Source: Triplophysa rosa (Eukaryota; Chordata; Actinopteri; Cypriniformes; Nemacheilidae). Taken from it: DNA of 64,000 bases. This document shows positions 35,920-47,130 of the stretch, in pieces. Under the pieces are notes generated by a model. That model was not told where the DNA came from. It worked only from the letters and a program-made list of their open reading frames with translations, and searched no databases. Made by a program: the position numbers and the translations under genes. The stretch covers positions 13,494,613 through 13,558,612 of the forward strand of contig NC_079893.1 in NCBI RefSeq assembly GCF_024868665.1, given 5' to 3'. The stretch's first letter is position 1; each line of letters starts with the position of its first letter.

Positions 35920-36530
35920 TTTGCGTCAATTTAACCTTCTCTTCGGTTTTATGGCGGGTAGAACAAATTCGATTGAACCTGTTGTAATGACGTTTGTTAT
36001 TCTCACTGTCTAATGACAGTGCGTGTTACATTTACGAGTGAGAGAGGGTTTGGCGCTTCAAATTGAAGCGAAAGCTGATTGGTTGCCCCCGTATGTTCCC
36101 ACGTGTGTACTGTCCAATGGCATTTTTTGACTCGATTGATAAATGGATAAAGAAAAGCATTTGGCAAAACGAAAAAGAAAAGCAATTGGCAAATAGAGAG
36201 AGAAAAGCATTTGGCAAATGCTTTTTTAAAAAGCGATTTAAAATGTGCACAATAAAACTTTTTATTTTTTTACGTTTTAAAGCATGAATTAAATAAACAG
36301 TTTTAAATGTGTATATTTATTTATACATTTAAAATTGTTTTTTTAATTTAACGTTTTATAGTTCAATTAAACTACATTTTAAAACACAAATTAAATAAAT
36401 CATTTTAAATAAGTCTATTAATTTCTCAATTTGAAAAGTTGTTTATTTGCTAACATTTTTATGTTTTAATTACTTAATTGATCAATTGATTCTTCATTTT
36501 ATTGCTAATCGGCACTCTCGGTCCTCCATA
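35920..36530. other. Right flank of module B with an AT-rich tract and candidate terminus
   Basis: Upstream of integrase B is mixed sequence, three repeats of AAGCA(A/T)TTGGCAAA near 36,153-36,222, an AT-rich stretch, then GTCCTCCATA at 36521-36530, matching 20853-20862 beside HECT A. Confidence 0.45.
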
Positions 36531-36580
36531 TACATGAGCCCTTGTTAAGATCAGAGAAGTACATGAACTCTATAACTACC

Positions 36581-36911
36581 TGTAACAAAGTTCAATGTAG
36601 GGAAGGAAGGAGGCGGGAACCGGCGAACATTTAAACAATAAATTTTAATCAAAAATAAACAAACAATAACACGGAAGTAAAAGGCCGGCAGCCACCTCAC
36701 GGTCGACTGCCGGCCACACAAACATAAATAAAACTTAACATTTCCGGGCCCGGTCCTCTCTCGTCGGCAGTCCCGTCGCTCGTCCTCTTATGCTCCCTAG
36801 CTCCCCGTGAGGCATGCGGGACCGGTGCGCGTACAGCTGATACTCATTATCACTCACGCCACCGGCCCCGCCTTCCTGCCCCACGGCTCTCGTCCCGCCT
36901 TCCTCGCTACA
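36581..36911 (-). mobile_element. Solo gypsy-like LTR, family B
   Basis: Plus-strand ends TGTAACAAAG and CGCTACA, flanked by perfect CTACC at 36576-36580 and 36912-36916. An A-rich AATAAA region lies near the low-coordinate end and GC-rich promoter-like sequence at the other. It is about 70-80% similar by eye to 50369-50693. Confidence 0.92.
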
Positions 36912-36924
36912 CTACCTTTAAATG

Positions 36925-37850
36925 TATTCTTTTATATAAGAAAACTATTTTATATAAGAAAACTCAGTAATATATTTAGAATATAAGAAAAGTCAATAAT
37001 ATGTCTAGAAAAACCACCATAAGATCAGCAAAGCAGTAGCAAAGACAATTATCAAACAAGCTGTTATTAAATCTTGGCAATATAAATGGTATATGCAGAA
37101 AACAGGAAGACATTTCTATTAAATTCAAAAGAAAGTAGGATTACAAAATAATGAGACCGGAAGTGACTTTAAAAGAAGAGAAGAAGTAATAATAATAATA
37201 ACAAGACAAAGATTAGGACATTCATCTTTAAAGGCGGGATGTCCGATTTTCCGAATTACGCTTGTTTAGACAAAGTCGGGCCGAGTACCAAAACAACCTT
37301 GTAGCCATCAGCAGTAAGGTGCACAGTGCACAGGACGGACATTAGTTGAGCCGAGCGCTGATGAACGCGTAAGATGGGGGTAGGGGTGTGTTTGTTTTGG
37401 TGATTTGAACATCAACAACGGCTAAGAGAAATCGGACACCCCGCCTTTAAATGGAAATTTATATAAAATCAGGAAACATCCCTCTGGATTATGTATATTC
37501 TGTGGTGAAACTGAAACAGTTGAGCATATTATATTACAGCACACTTATATTATATTTATATTATATTTAGAGCATACTGTAAAGAGAGACAGATTCTGGA
37601 AACAAAGTTACAGACAGAAGGCACAGATAATATGTCTTTAGAACTAATATTAGTTAAAAAATTTAATTTAAAAAAATTATTTTTTTATTTCATTTTTTAT
37701 TTTTCCCCATTGTCACTTCACACTCCAGTTCAGTTGGGGGCGGTAATGCACCAAAAGTTGTCTTGCCCACCGCCATTAAACGTTTCGAGAAGAAGAACAA
37801 CAAAGATATTTTAAATGAAAAGTGGAAATTACAGAAATGAAATAAAATGG
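36925..37850 (+). mobile_element. L1-like LINE 3' end
   Basis: Readable C-terminal ORF2 sequence (RQRLGHSSL joining NGNLYKIRKHPSGLCIFCGE across the MITE, then TETVEHIILQH) shows the CxxC...H cysteine-rich end of an L1-type ORF2. The 3' untranslated part includes GGGGGCGGTAATGCACCAAA and GAAGAAGAA. It is split by the TTAA MITE. Confidence 0.72.
37232..37446. mobile_element. TTAA-inserting MITE
   Basis: Ends AGGCGGGATGTCCGATTTTC and AGGCGGGGTGTCCGATTTCT (right end, reverse complement) are flanked by TTAA at 37228-37231 and 37447-37450. Removing the element plus one TTAA rejoins the LINE frame as GHSSLNGNL. The duplication points to piggyBac or Kolobok. Confidence 0.88.
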
Positions 37851-38394
37851 CTACATATTTAGAAAGACATCTACTACAAATGCTTATAATGGAATGGATG
37901 TCCATATTATAGTTGTCTACCTGGCACATATAGGCTACTGTATGTGAGTCAAACATATGACACAAACATTTAACTGCTAACTTACTAAATACATACACAG
38001 ACGAGCATACTGTATGTCTTAGTATGTCTCTCTGCAGGCTTCTTGTAATGCTTAGTGAAGAGTTTCTATGGGGTTCTGCTCGAATACCTGCTATGCATGC
38101 ACAAGAAGAAACTTTATTTAGAAATCAGAGTGTGAAAGGGACACACCACAGTCTACGACAACTAAAGTAAAGTAAATTGTAAGTTATATTTTTTATACAC
38201 TAGGGGGAACTAAAGACCACAAGTTCTGCAGACAGTGGTGGCCTGTTACGGTATTGTTTATTTAAATACACAGATTTATACAGTTTACAAAAAAATACAT
38301 GTGCATTATTTCATTATCACATGTCACATCCTCAAGTCACTATTTTCGAAAACTGTAAAACAAACAAACTCTGAAAAACAAACTACTTAATTAA

Positions 38395-38672
38395 GCAGCA
38401 ATGTAGATATTAATTTCAACCACATCTCTCACAACATTCAAAAAACTACTTAAAACCCATCTCTTCTGTGAATACTTGACAGACAAATGAGAAAAAACGA
38501 AGAAAAAAACTAACCCTCTCTCTTTCTCTCAACAGGTATTGGTCTAGCGTTTGCTGAAACTAGTAACTTTGTATTAGTATTATTGCTCCTGTATGACATA
38601 TCGCTTATTGCTCCCTGAACTCTCTGTAAGTCGCTTTGGATAAAAGCATCTTCTAAATGTAAATGTAATTTT
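38395..38672 (+). mobile_element. L2-type LINE 3' end
   Basis: Reads FKKLLKTHLFCEYLTDK then a stop, the familiar end of L2 ORF2, followed by a short 3' region ending GTAAGTCGCTTTGGATAAAA and GTAAATGTAA. The same tail closes the SINE at 63.6 kb. Confidence 0.78.
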
Positions 38673-39415
38673 GCAGAAAACTTTTGTAACAAAAAGACAG
38701 CTGAAATCTGATGAAAAATCTAACATTGCATAAAGTGTGTTTCTTCATTTTAAAAGAAATGTTGTAAAACCGTTATACACATTTTCATCTGTTTCTGTGT
38801 ATTGTGGCCTGGTCAGGTTGCATATTGTAAAACAGGTGTTACACATCTTGACACCTGTCTTTTGCACTGTCAAATTCTGATCAGAAAATAATCTTAACAA
38901 TAGGTGTAAATGGTGTGTAATGATTCATGTTATTATGCAACATACTTTAGTTGTGATGTCCTCAAGAAGAGTTGCTTGCAGAATTTTTACTAAAAAGCTT
39001 CTAACATGTATTAAAGATACCTTGGTCATTTTATTCCGTTATAATGTGTTTACAAATGCAAATTTGAGTATTATTTGTGTTTTATTAGTATACATACTTT
39101 CAAAAAGCATCCACCAATATATAAGCTTTATTTATTGTAAAGAAAAAAAACTCACCAATTGTGATTTTCATTACAAATTTATTTGCTCTTTTGTATTGTG
39201 TGATTGTTGGAGACAAGTGATACAGTATAACTCATCAATAATCAAATTACATTACATGAATAAATGCAGCAATACTCTTAACACTTGCAAAATAACGACA
39301 TACTGCTACTGTGATTAAAATATGAAATACTACAAGTTTTGATTCTATGTACAAGAATAAAAATTTGAATATCTGAATATTTACAGAGGATCACAAATGT
39401 CTTGAAATTGCCATG
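38673..39415. other. No gene recognised
   Basis: AT-rich sequence with no recognised repeat ends or coding signal. Confidence 0.5.
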
Positions 39416-39976
39416 TGTCACGAATCTCAGCTATGGACTATGGCAGGAAAGAACCCAATTGCAGGCAGCGGGAGTACAGGGAGAACAAAATACTTTATTT
39501 TAACAATAAACATAAAACAAAAACCCGCGATGGGGTGAAAACAAGAACAAGATAACAATAAGGCAATGGAGACTTAAACTAACTTAACACTAGACCCACA
39601 TAGACTTGACAAGGACTAAACTAAACTAAACACTTACTACAACAGACGAAACAGCAACAAGAGGCACAGGCATTACGGGGAACGAAGAACGCATACCATG
39701 CACATACAATGACCGACACAGGACAATGAAACATGAGGGTTTTACATAGGTAAGATAGACAAAGGATAACGACACGGGGCAGGTGTGGGTAATTAAACAC
39801 TCAGGGAAAGATAACGAGGAAACGAGATGGCGGGAACAGAGACGAGACACTGGAGAGAACGTATATTATTGTCAAAAGGACAATAATATGTTTCTCTCCA
39901 CACATAACCAAAGGCTTTGTCATGACTCTGCTACAGGACCAAGAAAAACATGACTAAATGAAGCAGAGCCATGACA
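39416..39976 (-). mobile_element. Solo LTR, family A, copy 2
   Basis: TGTCACG...CATGACA ends with a perfect CCATG duplication at 39411-39415 and 39977-39981. It is the inverse of copy 1 and carries the same hairpin near 39,856-39,902 (GAGAACGTATATTATTGTC). Confidence 0.93.
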
Positions 39977-39981
39977 CCATG

Positions 39982-40999
39982 TGCCTTTTCAACTAACCAA
40001 CTTCGACACAATAATATACAATCGACTTTGAGACCATTACAAGAAACAGACAACATTATTATTATAACTGACATGAAAGGAAATAAACAAATACTAGTTG
40101 CTACTACACTATTTTTTGCTAATTGAAAGTCAAATAGACGGTTTAACATAGGAAAAGTGCAATGTTTAGGCTACATGTAAATAGAAAGTAGACAAAATCA
40201 TCGGGTTATAAAAATCATGCATTTGTCTGTGTTCCACACTGTCTTTATCTAGTCTGGGCAGAAGTTTAATCATTCACATTAACATGATCATATTTCAGAG
40301 GCTGGTATCACATGGGATATTTTATTAAACATTGAGAATAGATCCAGCTATCTCATTGTGCTGAAAAAAAGAACTCCAATAGTTAAAACACCCACACAAA
40401 CACACTGCTGTTGGTAGATTAAGTCATTGCATTGCTGAAAAACAAATTTCTTAACTATAACCATCAGGAACTACATCAAAAGACAGCTATGCATCTGATC
40501 CTGTTGATGCTCTGTACAAAATCTACATTGGTATGTGGCCTGTTATTAATAAATCAAAATGGACATCAGGGAAAGATTTTGCAGTAATTCCATTTTTCTG
40601 CCAACATCTCATCTAATACTTCATTAACATTCATCTCAATGTGTGAACAGCATGAGTCTTGGACCTTCACCTGCTGTCATCACTCCAGTTACAAAAATGA
40701 TAACATTGCATTAAAAACAGACATGCGGCTTTGTTCCATAATTATGATAGCAGACAGTACAGCATCTGTCCGAGATTAATGACATTTTAAAGCGTTTGAG
40801 GATGGAACAAGCAAATGAAAGTGGATCTGTGCTGAACCTATTTTACTGTAGCTGCTTCTTGACAGTTACTACTGGTAATGTCACCCTGACTGAACTGTTC
40901 TCTAGATGGCATTGACATTTTTAATATATAACTATGGTAATGTTACAGGCTATTACTTTCAAAAGATTATTTGGTTGCTCAGACCATCAATGCTCAGTC
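39982..40999. other. 3' side of the sfrp2-type gene; nothing else recognised
   Basis: Non-coding sequence downstream of the sfrp2 stop. It probably includes its 3' untranslated region, which cannot be bounded from sequence alone. Confidence 0.5.
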
Positions 41000-42359
41000 C
41001 TAGCACTGAAGCTTGCGAATACTGCGAGAAATTCTCTTAAACTCACGCTGACCCTTCTGCCAGCGCTTCAGCGATGTTATAACCAAATTCCCATCCATCT
41101 TCTGGCCCATCACCAGATAGGCAGCATTGATGTCATTCATTTCATCACACACACACTGAAGTCCATCTTTCAGCCAAAGCACGGTTTTTCTGAGGTCACG
41201 CTCGGTGACACCACCGTTCAGCTTGTAGACAGTCTTGCTCTTGGTTTCCGGAATGATCTTGGTGTCACCATTCATGTAGGATATCTCCTTGACCTTGATC
41301 TTTAAAGCTAGTATTTCATCAAGATAGAAGATTGTGTTAGGGTGAGACAAAGGAGAAAAATAACTGCGTGAACCAAATTTAGGAATGCACCACCTTAAAT
41401 AACTTCTGGTTAATATGCATGAGCAGAGTTTAAGGTTGGAGATGTTGCTTTTTTCTATTTCTTTTTTTATTGTGGTTCTTTGAAAATAATCATTTTTTAG
41501 TATAAGTAATGTTCTAGTGTACAATTATTGTGCCTTGGTTTTTATTAAAAAGTTTTTAAAAGCACCTTATTTTGTCACACGTACAAGTTAGTATGAGAAA
41601 ATAACAGGTTCTTGCGAAAGGTTCCCCTAAGAAAAGCGTATGCCAAATGCATAAATATAAAAGTTTAAACAGTGTGTGTAAAAGAACCATAAAACAAGGA
41701 CTTACCAAAGTCATTCTTGCAAAAGCTGTCCACAATTCCATTGTCATTCTCAGGTTTTTCTTTGCAAGCCTCACATACCTTCGGAACTATGCAAAGAAAG
41801 ATCAACACAGAAGTTAAGGGTGAACGGGTTTTTGAAAACCAAATAAAACCAAAGCCTTCCTACCTTCCTTGGTGACGGGCACTAAAGCATCACCACTACC
41901 AGGTTGTATGCACAGGTCGTTATCCAGTGGAAAGCGCTCGCAGTCCAGCATCTCCGGCCAAGGAAACCCAAACGCAGCCATCACCGGAGCGCAGCCGTTC
42001 ATCACGCTTTCGCACAGCGACCTGCACGGCTGAATCGGCTCATCTAGATCATCCAGACACACCGGAGCGAAGAGCGAACAGAGAAACTTTCTGGTGTCCG
42101 GATGACACTGCTTCTGCACCAACGGGATCCAGGAGGAAGCCTGTTGCACAACTTCGTTCATGGTTTCGTGTCCGAGGAGGTTGGGGAGACGCATGTCCGT
42201 GTACTCGATATCGTGGCACAAGAGAAGGTTTGCGGGTATTGGTTTGCAGTTGCTCTTTTTCTGGAAGAGCTCGGGCTGACCGAAGGCGTATAATCCGTGA
42301 AACGCATCCAGATATTCAGGTAATGTAAGAGCTACCAGAAGTGCCAGATATGCCCGCAT
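41000..42359 (-). CDS. sfrp2: Secreted frizzled-related protein 2-type
   Basis: Three minus-strand exons: 41864-42359, 41706-41786 and 41000-41307; 885 nt, 294 residues, close to the length of vertebrate SFRP2. A signal peptide (MRAYLALLVALTLPEYLDA) leads into a frizzled-type cysteine-rich domain with all ten cysteines (from NCKPIPANLLLCHDIEY to NDLCIQ), including LPNLLGHET and KQCHPDTRKFLCSLFAPVC. Exon 2 gives the CEAC linker, and exon 3 the netrin-like domain ending RISRSIRKLQC with the expected six cysteines over exons 2-3. Introns are 77 and 398 bp, GT/AG. SFRPs are secreted Wnt modulators binding Wnt or Frizzled through the cysteine-rich domain. The frame is fully open, so it is probably functional. 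Fish have both sfrp2 and an sfrp2-like paralogue; which one this is cannot be decided here. Confidence 0.93.
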
Positions 42360-43270
42360 CTTTATATCACTTGAGCAGAGGCAAAACAGAGAGAAGTAAC
42401 TTCCGAAAATGCCAGTTTAACACTCAGCGTTATTCTCAGTTATGGATAACTGAACTCTGTTCTGTGCCAAAACCTGTTCTCACTGGCCTGGGCGGAGCGA
42501 AAGGGAGCGATCTGATGTCCACTGCTCGAATTTGCCCTGTTTCCTGCAAAGGCTGTGTGCAAAACTTAGTAGCCACCCACCTAGAGAGCGTTTTTGGCCA
42601 CACGTCGTCACAAAAGAAACGCATTAAAAAGTTGATTGTATTACTCGTGATTTTTGTAAGATGACATTCTTACAAAAATATTTAAAGAAAAAAGGCTCTA
42701 CGCAACACTTTTACCCGCACATTAGAAAACTAACAACAAATTAACTTATGATGTTTTTGTTGTAAATATTGGTTGGTTAAAAAAATCAAACTGTTCCACT
42801 GGTTCAGGATTTTTATTCCTAATTTTACTTGATGATGATAAGTAATGACACTTTTATAACAATTGTTAATATGACAACACAATTCACGTTATGCTTTATG
42901 ACTTAGAGTTCATTTGACAGCTGGGTGCATGATACTATTCTAGTGATGTGTGGTGTACAAAATGCTTATACAAAATGTTAAACTATTTTCATGTAATATG
43001 CTACTATAGAAATAAAACTATGCAAAAACTTTTTTAAGTAATGAAATGTTAAAATTGTATCTACTGCCCTTTTCTATGAATTCGTCTTTTATAATATATG
43101 TACATTTATGTTGTGTGGAATAGCTTATTTAGAGGTGATAAATAAAAGAGCATTTTTATAACAAGTTTTATATATTATTTTTTAAAACATCTGCTTAAGA
43201 ATCTGATAAAATACTATCTTATTAACATATTGCAGAATCTACAACAAATATACAGATTTATGCATTCTGC
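42360..43270. other. Upstream region of the sfrp2-type gene
   Basis: A GC-richer stretch to about 42,620 probably holds the promoter and 5' untranslated region. Beyond that the sequence is AT-rich with nothing recognised. Confidence 0.5.
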
Positions 43271-43271
43271 T

Positions 43272-43556
43272 GTGTGTGTTTGTGTGTGTGTGTGTTTTCA
43301 TGTTTGTATATCCCGGTGGGGACCTAAACCTGAATACACACCAACACATGGGGACTCGTGTCACCGTGGGGACCAAAATTGAGGTCCCCAGGGGCAAAAA
43401 AGCTAATAAATTGTACAGAACAATATTTTTTACAAATCTAAAAATGCAAAAAGTGTTCTATGATCTTTAGGTTTAGGGATAGGGGATAGAAGTATAAAAA
43501 CATTACGCCTATGGACCCCACGGGGATAGTCAACCAAAGCCTGTGTGTGTGTGTTT

Positions 43557-43585
<29 letters not shown>
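43272..43585. repeat. MITE flanked by GT and GA microsatellites
   Basis: (GT)n at 43,272-43,297, a repeat with inverted TATATCCCGGTGGGGACC-type ends at about 43,302-43,533, then (GT)n and (GA)n at 43,541-43,582. Confidence 0.7.
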
Positions 43586-43589
<4 letters not shown>

Positions 43590-44201
43590 TGATTGAAACT
43601 GAACTCCTTGGGGCAGTAGGTCTGGTCCCTGTATCATTCATCACTCTGTAAGGGTCCCGTTTGATACCACTAACCACCAAATCTTTGTCATCTCTCACAG
43701 CCTCGTACCTTCATTCTTTTAAAGTTAAAGGAAACATACAGTGAACAGCTACAAATCTGAACCACAGATTCATTGTGTCAGGCTAGAGCATGTGTGATCT
43801 GTTAAGTGTTCAAGAAAAATGTTTATAAATGTGAAAATGTATAAATGTGTTTATATAGCGATATTAGGAGCATAGTGGTTCCTTTGGATCTTTCTTGTCA
43901 CCAGATTTATTGGGTTACAGTTTCTCTTAAAGTCCTCTTAGAGAAATTCCCCTAAGGCTTCCAAAGGTCATACGTTTAGAGGCCCCCATTAAATACAGGT
44001 TAGCTGCTGGGGTTTCCTCTCTTTGTCATTTATAGACTTGTATCTGGATGTAAAGTTATAGCTTTTGGTCTCTGTGACGCTTAGACAATGATCTGACTCT
44101 GACCAGGAACTTTTGCTCTCTAGTAGATCTATGTCCTTTGGTTGCCCATTTATACTGTGTACAGTATATGTGACCCTGTCTGTGAAACTCAGCTAAAGTC
44201 C
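43586..44201. other. No gene recognised
   Basis: Non-coding sequence between microsatellite and LTR. Nothing identified. Confidence 0.5.
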
Positions 44202-44770
44202 TGTCATGATCACAGTGGACAAGAACCCAATTGCAGGCAGCGGCAGTGATGGGGTTAACAGGGATATTTATTTAAACAAAGAAACACAAAACAAAGACCG
44301 ACGATGGGGTATAACAGAATAAACAAGATATAATACAAGGGACAGGACATAGCTAACACTAGACTTACATAACATTAGGCAAGAACAAAACTGAACTAGA
44401 CACTTACTAAGACTGACGGAATCGTAACAACAGGAACTCACGGTGAACATACGAGGAACAGCGGTACACAGAAATACACAGGTACAGGGTACAACCACAT
44501 ACAATCACCGAGCACAGGACAATGAAACATGAGGGCATTTTATAGGGAACACAAATGAGGGATGATAACACAGGGCAGGTGATGGTAATGAAACACGGCA
44601 GGGAAGCAATACGGGAAACGAGAGGGGCGGGGCCAATGACAAGACATGAGAAAGCACATGGAATGTCAAAAGATAAACACCCCATGACTTTCTCACATTA
44701 AACATAAGGGATCTTTCATGATCCTGCCACAAGACTAGAAAATCCTGAACAAGAAGGCAGGACCATGACA
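44202..44770 (-). mobile_element. Solo LTR, family A, copy 3
   Basis: TGTCATGATC...CCATGACA with perfect AGTCC at 44197-44201 and 44771-44775. It is similar to copies 1 and 2 over the AATTGCAGGCAGCG end and the AATAAA region, but the central hairpin segment differs. Confidence 0.92.
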
Positions 44771-45059
44771 AGTCCTTTTGTGATTTATGGTTTTCTACAT
44801 AAACTCATCCTATACACATTATTCACATTTAGTAAATATTGACCTCAAAAACTAACTTTCTATAATTATTTTTATAACACTTTGCCATTGTCATTCAGAG
44901 CTCATACTGCCAGAATGCATATTACTTTTGTATGAAACCAAGGAGCTTTTGATGATTTAATATTATTCTAATGACTGACGTTCTTTGTGTGTAATGTAAA
45001 GAACTTTATGTACTGTAAAACACAACCTGTTGTAATTTGTCTTTGAATAGAAGTACTAT

Positions 45060-45245
45060 AAATGCTAGGTTAATTTTAACCCAGTTGGGTCAAAAAGTGA
45101 CGAACCCAACTGTTGAGTTATAAATTAACCTATGATGGGTTGTTTTAGCCTAAAATTTTGGGTTGTTTTAACCCATGGTTGCATCAAATATAAACATATA
45201 GCTAAACATATAGGTTAATTTAACCCAACGGTTGGCTTTGTCCAA
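45060..45245. repeat. GGGTTA/TAACCC-rich MITE-like repeat
   Basis: Inverted motifs GGTTAATTTTAACCCA and GGTTAATTTAACCCAAC lie at the two sides, with GGGTTGTTTTAACCCA inside. Ends are not exact. Confidence 0.5.
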
Positions 45246-45760
45246 ATGACCATTGACAATGCAGGAATGAACAATTAACAAGCACAATGAATGTTTCTGT
45301 TTAGTGTAAATGGGGTCACAGAGCCTAAATGTTCTGCACAGAGCTCTAACACACTGTCTTAAGCTCTTTTACTGTTTCTCTCCTGCTGGGAAGGTAAAAG
45401 TTAGTTTAGAGAGAAAAATGTGCTACAGCCCTAACAAGCTTATTAGATTCAGTACCATCTCTGCACAGCTTGAGTTGAAGAATTCAATCGTACGGCAAAC
45501 GTATTAATGTAACTGAAGTTCCATATAATCATGCAGATTGTACTTAAATGTGTAATTCAAAAACATACAGACTGGGAAGTAATCTAGTCAGCATGTATCC
45601 TTTGACAGGATCGATTGAGTGACTAATGTGGGAAGACTTGAATGTGTGAATGTGTTAAAGCAGGCCATAGTTCATAATTCTAGGTTTTAGTTATTCTTTG
45701 TTTGATCAGTTTATTTTGTATCGAAATCTGGCCCATGCTTGAATGAAGAAAAAGCGTGTA

Positions 45761-46811
45761 TATCGTCTCTGTCGGGCAGAATCCTCGCATCTCCAAAACC
45801 ATTCTTTTTCAGGAAATTAAAAAACTGCATATTTTTTGAGTTATTAAACATTGTATCGTTAAAGTTGGTATTATACCTTATATTGCTATGATATACTGTT
45901 GTGTACCAACATTAACACAACATTTCCCCAAAACCATGTTTAATCGGAGATACAAGGTTTATGACTTGGGAGCAGGGAGATACGAGATTACGCTGTCATT
46001 GATAAGAATGGTACGGACACAGACGTCGCTGCTGCTAGCAGTGTTCATCAAAGTCTGCGGTCGCGTTGAGTCTTTTGACAAGAGACGAGGCTTTAAGAGC
46101 TAATGAAAGCTAATGATTGTGGTTACATACATCTTCCTAAACTCTATTTTAAACGTTAGCGCTATGAGTGATGCAATACCAAAATAAAACGTTAAACAGG
46201 CTGTCTAATATAGGCGGAAATTAATCTGGACGCAAATAATGTCGGCTGTCGCGTTGAGCCTCTTGACAAGAGAAAAGGCTTCAATCGTTAACCAAAGCTA
46301 ACGACTGTGGTTACACACATCTTCCTAAACTCTATTTTAAAGGTTTAAGAACTATAAGTGATGTAATACAAAAAACGATGAGCTAACTAGGCTGTCTAAT
46401 AGGTGGAAATTAGCCGAATCTGCTCGCAAACTTACCTTCGTGGCTCACGGGCTTCCCTTCTGCACCGAAGCATTACAGCTATCGATTTTTAACAAAACAG
46501 GCCTACTCAAATGTATCTAACCTAACTATTTTCACTCGTTATTGTCTAAAAAACTTTCAATCAGGAGACGCAATGCCGAGAAGCTCCCGCGGAGTGAAGA
46601 AGAGGTGGAGTTACAAGACTTCTCAGACAGTTGAAGTGTCCAATGGAGTTAAGAGATTTGCTGTCAAGCTATTTTCAACACTTTAGATTGGTTAATAATT
46701 TGTAAAAAAATAACAGACCCACATGGGGACTGACCAATAGCATCGATTTGTGAAAAAATATGAAATTGACCAAATTTGGCCATAGGAGGTTTCTGCCCGA
46801 CAGCGACGATA
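45761..46811. mobile_element. Non-autonomous DNA element with about 25-bp inverted ends
   Basis: TATCGTCTCTGTCGGGCAGA at 45761 is inverted at 46792-46811 (CTGCCCGACAGCGACGATA). Inside, a block of about 190-200 bp is tandemly duplicated (about 46,047-46,240 and 46,250-46,425) with diverged copies sharing TCTTCCTAAACTCTATTTTA. No transposase is encoded. Confidence 0.8.
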
Positions 46812-46855
46812 TGTTTCTTTGTGTTGGATAAATTATGAAACCATATTGCCTAGAA

Positions 46856-47125
46856 TGTCATGGTTCTGCCCCATCTTGTCTTGCTTTACTTGATCTAGTG
46901 GCAGAATCATGACAGAACCTCTTGTTTCATGTGGAGAGGTGCATTTTGGCACTGATGGCCTTCCATACTCTCCGGTCTCGTCATTGTTCCTGCCCTCGTT
47001 TCCTCGTTAGTGCTCATTATGATTTTGTTTTGTCTTTGTTTTATCTTATTATTAAAGTCTTGTAAACCCCATACCCGCTGTCTGCACCTGGGTCTTCTGT
47101 CCTTCTTCCCTCACCGATCGTGACA
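46856..47125 (+). mobile_element. Solo LTR, family A, short copy 4
   Basis: TGTCATGG...CGTGACA with perfect TAGAA at 46851-46855 and 47126-47130. Only 270 bp. It keeps the ends, a CTCGTCATTG-like central motif and an ATTAAA-type polyadenylation region but lacks most of the middle of copies 1-3. Confidence 0.9.
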
Positions 47126-47130
47126 TAGAA

